Program-made: the position numbers and the translations under genes
Shown: piece by piece, positions 60,299-64,000 of the stretch
Layout of the letters: every line of letters starts with the position of its first letter
Numbering within the stretch: position 1 is the first letter of the stretch
Assembly (NCBI GenBank): GCA_031292015.1
Contig: JARLHY010000008.1
Coordinates: 1-64,000, forward strand
From: Negativicutes bacterium
GTDB taxonomy: Bacteria; Bacillota_C; Negativicutes; Sporomusales_B; JARLHX01
Direction of reading: 5' to 3'
DNA: 64,000 bases
Notes under the pieces: model-generated
What the model was told of the DNA's origin: nothing
What the model saw: only the letters and a program-made list of their open reading frames with translations
Database searches by the model: none

Positions 60299-60430
60299 AA
60301 ATGTACCTAGGGTTCCACACGGTAAGGCAGGTCGTGTCCCGATTGAGACACGACCATGTGCTGCAGTGGCTTGCGACCGAGGGTACAGGTGTGTTTGACA
60401 CCGCACCGGAGGGATAAAAACCCTGGCGGG
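60299..60430 (+). promoter_or_regulatory. ykkC-class riboswitch aptamer, PRPP type likely
   Basis: It starts two bases after the guanine aptamer. TGTACC pairs with GGTACA (60382-60387) as P1, followed by CTAGGGTTCC, a long variable hairpin (GGTCGTGTC with GACACGACC), GCGACCGAGGGTACAG, a GGTGT/ACACC stem, and the 3' core CACCGGAGGGATAAAAACCC. These are ykkC subtype 2 features. Tandem guanine plus PRPP aptamers are known, so PRPP is the likely ligand; ppGpp is a sister subtype not excluded. Confidence 0.8.
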
Positions 60431-60472
60431 GTTCGCTCGTTTTGGCGCGAACCTTTCCGCCAGAGTTTTTTT
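60423..60472 (+). terminator. intrinsic terminator of the tandem riboswitch
   Basis: CTGGCGG-GGTTCGC pairs with GCGAACC-TTT-CCGCCAG, ending in seven T. Its 5' arm overlaps the end of the ykkC-class core, so the aptamer and terminator should compete. Confidence 0.85.
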
Positions 60473-60521
60473 GGTTTAGATTGATGGTGTATTCTTGAGT
60501 TTACTGGAAAGGTGGAGGAGC

Positions 60522-61325
60522 ATGTTTTCGATAACCGAACTGGCCCGGCCGGAAACCATCGAGGAAGCGTACCGGATTCTCACCGCCAGACCGAACAACG
60601 CGGTGCTTGGCGGCGGGGCTTTTTTGCGGCTGTGCTCCCACAGGATCGGTACGGCGATCGACCTGTCCAGACTGGGGCTGGACATGATCGAAGAGCAGGA
60701 GGATTTTATCCGGATCGGCGCCATGACAACCTTCCGGGCGCTGGAAACCAGCCCGGTGCTCAAGGCCGCCTTCGGCGGCGTGCTGCCGAAAGCGGTGGGC
60801 AATGTTGTGGGGGTCCAGTTCCGCAATATCGTCACCGTCGGCGCCACCGTCCATACAAAATACGGTTTTTCGGACCTGATCACCGCGCTCCTGGTTTTGG
60901 ATACCAGGGTCGAACTCCATGACGGCAGGCTGCTTCCCCTGGGGGTTTTTTTGGACAGTCCGCGCCAGAAGGATATCTTGGTGAGACTGTGGATAAAAAA
61001 GGAGCCGCGACAGGCTGCTTATCAAAGCTTGCGAAACTCGGCCGCCGATTTGCCGATCCTCAATGTGGCTGTTTCCCGGCTGGGCGGGCAGTGGGTCATC
61101 GCCGCAGGGGCCAGGCCGCTGGTGGCCAAGGTTGCGGCAGGAGCCTCGGCCCTGCTTTCAGGCGGTAATCTAAGCGCTGAGGCTGTGGAAGGCGCCGCGG
61201 AGGCGGCGGCAAAGGAGTTGTCCTTCGGCACCAATGCACGGGGGACGGCCTCCTATCGTCAGGCACTGTGCCGGGTGCTGGTAAAAAGGGCCGTGACGGA
61301 GGTGCCAAAGTGCGAATCAATGTGA
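60522..61325 (+). CDS. molybdenum hydroxylase FAD-binding subunit (XdhB/CoxM type)
   Basis: A 267-residue flavin subunit of a xanthine-dehydrogenase-family enzyme. FSITELARPETIEEAYRIL is the typical opening, LGGGAFLRLCSHRIGTAIDL replaces the AGGTD-like FAD loop, and GNVVGVQFRNIVTVGATVHTK is the second FAD motif. The usual N-terminal AGGT loop is altered (GGGAFL). ATG 60522 has GGTGGAGG upstream. The riboswitch, promoter and terminator lie before it. The stop overlaps the next gene. Confidence 0.85.
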   Translation: MFSITELARPETIEEAYRILTARPNNAVLGGGAFLRLCSHRIGTAIDLSRLGLDMIEEQEDFIRIGAMTTFRALETSPVLKAAFGGVLPKAVGNVVGVQFRNIVTVGATVHTKYGFSDLITALLVLDTRVELHDGRLLPLGVFLDSPRQKDILVRLWIKKEPRQAAYQSLRNSAADLPILNVAVSRLGGQWVIAAGARPLVAKVAAGASALLSGGNLSAEAVEGAAEAAAKELSFGTNARGTASYRQALCRVLVKRAVTEVPKCESM

Positions 61326-61759
61326 AGATCAACGATAAAAAAGTCGTCCTGGAAGTACAGCCAGGGGAGTTTCTGGCCGACACGCTGCGAAAGTACGGCC
61401 TGCTCAGTATCCGCAAGGGCTGCGATTCGTCCTGCTGCGGCCTTTGCACCGTATGGATCGAGGGCCGGCCGACCCTGTCCTGCGCGGTTTTGGCCTTCCG
61501 GGTCGACGGCAAGCATATTACCACCATCGAGGGGGTCGCGGCGGAAGCCGAAGACTTCGCGCGCCTGCTGGTGGCCGAGGGGGCCGAGCAGTGCGGCTTT
61601 TGCAGCCCGGGGTTCATTATGACGGTACTGGCGCTGAAAAGAGAGCTGGACAGTCCCACCGAGGAAGAGATTATTCATTACCTTACAGGCAACCTATGCC
61701 GCTGTACAGGTTATATGGGGCAACTGCGGGCGGTCAAAACATATCTGGGGGTGGCCTAG
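61310..61759 (+). CDS. molybdenum hydroxylase 2Fe-2S subunit (XdhC/CoxS type)
   Basis: A 149-residue protein with two [2Fe-2S] domains. The plant-ferredoxin-like cluster has Cys in GCDSSCCGLCTVW near 43-52 and SCAVLAF near 64; the second cluster has AEQCGFCSPGFI near 103 and LCRCTGY near 138. Electrons pass from the molybdenum subunit to FAD. A GTG at 61310 with GGAGG eight bases upstream is the likely start, so it overlaps the FAD subunit by 16 bases. One base separates its stop from the next ATG. Confidence 0.92.
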   Translation: MRINVKINDKKVVLEVQPGEFLADTLRKYGLLSIRKGCDSSCCGLCTVWIEGRPTLSCAVLAFRVDGKHITTIEGVAAEAEDFARLLVAEGAEQCGFCSPGFIMTVLALKRELDSPTEEEIIHYLTGNLCRCTGYMGQLRAVKTYLGVA

Positions 61760-61760
61760 G

Positions 61761-64000
61761 ATGAAGGTGGTCGGTAAAGGCCTCCCCAAGACGGACGGGA
61801 TGATGATCGCCACAGGCAAGCCGGTTTATACCGAGGACCTGGCGTCGACCCAGGCCCTGGTGATAAAAATCCTTCGCAGTCCCCACGCTTTCGCGCGCGT
61901 CAGGGCCATCGACACGACCCGGGCCGCCGGTCTGGACGGCGTGGAGTGCGTTCTGACCCACAAGGACGTGCCTGGAGTCAGGTTTACACTGGCGGGGCAG
62001 ACCTATCCCGAGCCTTCGCCTTACGACCGGCTGATTCTGGACGAGATCGTCCGGTATGTCGGCGACGAGGTTGCGGTGGTCGCCGCGGTGGACGAGCCTA
62101 CGGCGGTCAAGGCGCTGGGCCTTATCAAGGTCGAGTATGAAGTGTGGGACGCCGTGCTGGATTTCGAAACAGCGAAAGAGCATCCGGCGACGGTTCACCC
62201 TGAGGAGGATATCCACTGCAACTACGATATCGGCATGCAGCGGCAAAGAAATGTCGTCTCTTCCCAGAAGGTGGAAGCCGGCGATGTGGAGGAAGAGCTG
62301 AAGCAGTGCCCGGTAGTTGTTGAAGAGACCTTTTATACTCAGGCCCAGGCCCATGCGATGATGGAGACCTACCGGGCTTTCAGTCAGCTTGATCATAACG
62401 GGCGGCTGGTGGTGGTGTCTTCGACCCAGATTCCCTTTCATGTAAGGCGGCAGTTGGCCCGGGCGCTGCAAGTGCCGGCAAGCAGAATCAGGGTGATCAA
62501 ACCGCGAATCGGCGGCGGCTTCGGCGGCAAGCAGACCGGGGCGGTGGAAGTTTTTGCGGCGCTCGTCACGCTGAAAACCGGCAAGCCGGCCAAGCTGGTG
62601 TACGACCGGCGGGAAACCTTCAGCTGCACTACCTCCCGCCATGCTTTGAGGCTGAAAGTCCGGCTGGGTGCCGACCGGTCGGGCCTCATCCGGGCCATCG
62701 ACATCCAGGGCCTGTCCGACACGGGGGCTTACGGCGAACACGCCTCGACGGTATTCTCGGTGGTCGGCGCCAAAACGCTGCCGCTGTATAACAAGACCAA
62801 AGCGGTCCGGGTTGCCGGTGACGTGGTGTACACCAACAAGATGCCGGCCGGGGCGCTGCGGGGCTATGGCGCTACCCAGGGGACCTTTGCCCTGGAATCG
62901 GCGGTCAACAAGCTGGCCGCCGAGTTGAACATCGATCCGGCCGAGCTGCGGCTGCGCAATCTGATCCGCGAAGGGGAAAGCTGTCTTGTTCATGCCGACG
63001 CTCTTCTGAAAAGTTCTTCCCTGGCCAGATGCATCGAGAAGGGGCGGGAGCTGATCGGCTGGCGGGAGAAATATCCCCGGACTGTGGCTGACGGCAATAA
63101 GGTCCGGGGCGTGGGCATGGCGGTGACGATGCAGGGGTCGGGGATCGCCGGCATCGATACCGCTTCAGCCGAAATCCGGCTGAATGATGACGGGAATTTT
63201 ACGCTGCTTGTCGGCTCTACCGACATGGGGACAGGCAGTGACACGATCTTAGCCCAGATGGCTGCCGAAGTGCTGGCAACCACACTGGAAAATATTATCG
63301 TCCACGCGGCCGACACCGACGTTTCGCCCTACGACCCCGGCTCTTACGCCTCCAGCACCACCTATGTGACCGGGATGGCGGTGGTGATGGCGGCTCAGGA
63401 CCTGAAACGGCAGATCCTCGAAAGCGGGGCCCGGGAGCTGGCGGCTGAGCCAGGCGAGGTCGTTTTCGACGGGTCGGCCGTCCGGACCGGCAAAGGCGAC
63501 AAGACTGTGCGCCTGCAAAAACTGGCGGAACTTTCGGTGGTGGGTCCGGACCGGCGGCAGTTGGTCGGAACCTCCACTTACGGCAGCAGCGAATCGCCGC
63601 CGCCCTTCGTCGCCGGCTTTGCCGAGGTCGAGGTGGACAGGGAGACAGGCAAGGTGGAGCTTATCGAGTATGTGGCGGTGGTGGACTGCGGCACGGTCAT
63701 CAACCCCAAGCTGGCGAGAATCCAGACAGAGGGCGGGATCGTGCAGGGAATCGGCCTGGCGCTGTTTGAAGAAGTGCGTTACGACAGCAGCGGCAGGCTG
63801 CAGACCGATTCTTTCCTCCAGTACAAGATTCCCTGCCGCAAGGATATCGGCAGGATCACGGTGGCCTTCGAGGAGAGTTTCGAGCCGACAGGGCCCTTTG
63901 GGGCGAAGTCGATTGGGGAAGTGGTCATCAACACCCCGGCGCCGGCCATTGCCCATGCTGTCTATAACGCGGTGGGACTGCGGGCCACGAGTCTTCCCAT
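61761..64000 (+). CDS. molybdenum hydroxylase molybdopterin-binding subunit, partial
   Basis: The catalytic subunit of a xanthine-dehydrogenase-family enzyme; the first 746 residues are seen, nearly the whole protein, and the frame runs off the right edge. Motifs are KPRIGGGFGGKQTG near 250, GALRGYGATQGTFALE near 365-380, TDMGTGSDT near 490 and GPFGAKSIGEVVINTPAPA near 712-730 with the catalytic glutamate in SIGE. It hydroxylates a purine or related heterocycle using Mo-cofactor. The riboswitch upstream supports a purine substrate. An ATG with AGG before it starts one base after the previous stop. Confidence 0.9.
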   Translation, partial: MKVVGKGLPKTDGMMIATGKPVYTEDLASTQALVIKILRSPHAFARVRAIDTTRAAGLDGVECVLTHKDVPGVRFTLAGQTYPEPSPYDRLILDEIVRYVGDEVAVVAAVDEPTAVKALGLIKVEYEVWDAVLDFETAKEHPATVHPEEDIHCNYDIGMQRQRNVVSSQKVEAGDVEEELKQCPVVVEETFYTQAQAHAMMETYRAFSQLDHNGRLVVVSSTQIPFHVRRQLARALQVPASRIRVIKPRIGGGFGGKQTGAVEVFAALVTLKTGKPAKLVYDRRETFSCTTSRHALRLKVRLGADRSGLIRAIDIQGLSDTGAYGEHASTVFSVVGAKTLPLYNKTKAVRVAGDVVYTNKMPAGALRGYGATQGTFALESAVNKLAAELNIDPAELRLRNLIREGESCLVHADALLKSSSLARCIEKGRELIGWREKYPRTVADGNKVRGVGMAVTMQGSGIAGIDTASAEIRLNDDGNFTLLVGSTDMGTGSDTILAQMAAEVLATTLENIIVHAADTDVSPYDPGSYASSTTYVTGMAVVMAAQDLKRQILESGARELAAEPGEVVFDGSAVRTGKGDKTVRLQKLAELSVVGPDRRQLVGTSTYGSSESPPPFVAGFAEVEVDRETGKVELIEYVAVVDCGTVINPKLARIQTEGGIVQGIGLALFEEVRYDSSGRLQTDSFLQYKIPCRKDIGRITVAFEESFEPTGPFGAKSIGEVVINTPAPAIAHAVYNAVGLRATSLP

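Noticed and set aside
60108..60401. 97-residue minus-strand frame across the riboswitch
   Set aside because: It is antisense to a conserved structured RNA and has no ribosome site.

Overview
The window looks like chromosome of a spore-former-type anaerobe of the Firmicutes, most likely a Negativicute of the Sporomusa/Pelosinus kind. This is inferred from GC-rich coding DNA with strong AGGAGG ribosome sites, a trimeric NAD-linked [FeFe] hydrogenase, PRD-type PTS control, sigma-54 and sigma-D style promoters, DUF2089/Yvl genes and XRE-cupin/AzlCD; no rRNA marker is present to prove it. I see no tRNA, rRNA, CRISPR array, transposase or prophage.

Layout. 0.5-9.7 kb: an acyl-CoA ligase, then a stress and repair block (TPR protein, ferritin-like protein, Ku, LigD, Ohr peroxidase, second ferritin-like protein, Old Yellow Enzyme). 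Both ku and ohr have -24/-12 (sigma-54-like) promoter sequences. 10.2-18.4 kb: an ascorbate-type PTS locus with divergent ulaG, a PRD regulator, EIIA, EIIB, EIIC, an UlaD/HPS-type decarboxylase and its own ptsI and ptsH. 18.6-25.7 kb: an exported fusion of a DUF6612-like domain with an amino-acid-type binding protein, a threonine aldolase, a GGDEF/HD-GYP sensor and exonuclease III. 25.9-30.3 kb: a solitary FliD-like protein, then a TyrR-like sigma-54 activator divergent from alanine dehydrogenase, with a good sigma-54 promoter and dyad boxes between them. 30.5-32.8 kb: a C39-like protein, a PEP-mutase family enzyme and a decayed DUF296 gene. 32.8-37.1 kb: a hydrogenase operon preceded by two Rex-like operators. 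37.2-48.0 kb: XRE-cupin/azlCD, a secreted C39-type protein, FAH hydrolase with LysR, nitroreductase, nitrilase, a CCG iron-sulfur protein, an oxidoreductase and an acetyltransferase. 48.1-60.0 kb: a chemoreceptor with a sigma-D promoter, a zinc-ribbon protein of unknown function, an MFS carrier, a PIG-L deacetylase, a DUF2089/Yvl operon, AbgT plus an AbgB-like hydrolase, and an M20 peptidase. 60.1-64 kb: a consensus promoter and a tandem guanine plus ykkC-class (PRPP-type) riboswitch with a terminator, reading into a three-subunit molybdenum hydroxylase cut by the window edge.

The most notable points are the tandem riboswitch in front of a molybdenum hydroxylase operon, the ald/TyrR-like sigma-54 circuit, sigma-54-like promoters at ku-ligD and ohr, Rex-like control of the hydrogenase, and the DUF6612/binding-protein fusion. 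Start codons were often moved downstream of the longest reading frame to fit ribosome-binding-site spacing; each case is noted.
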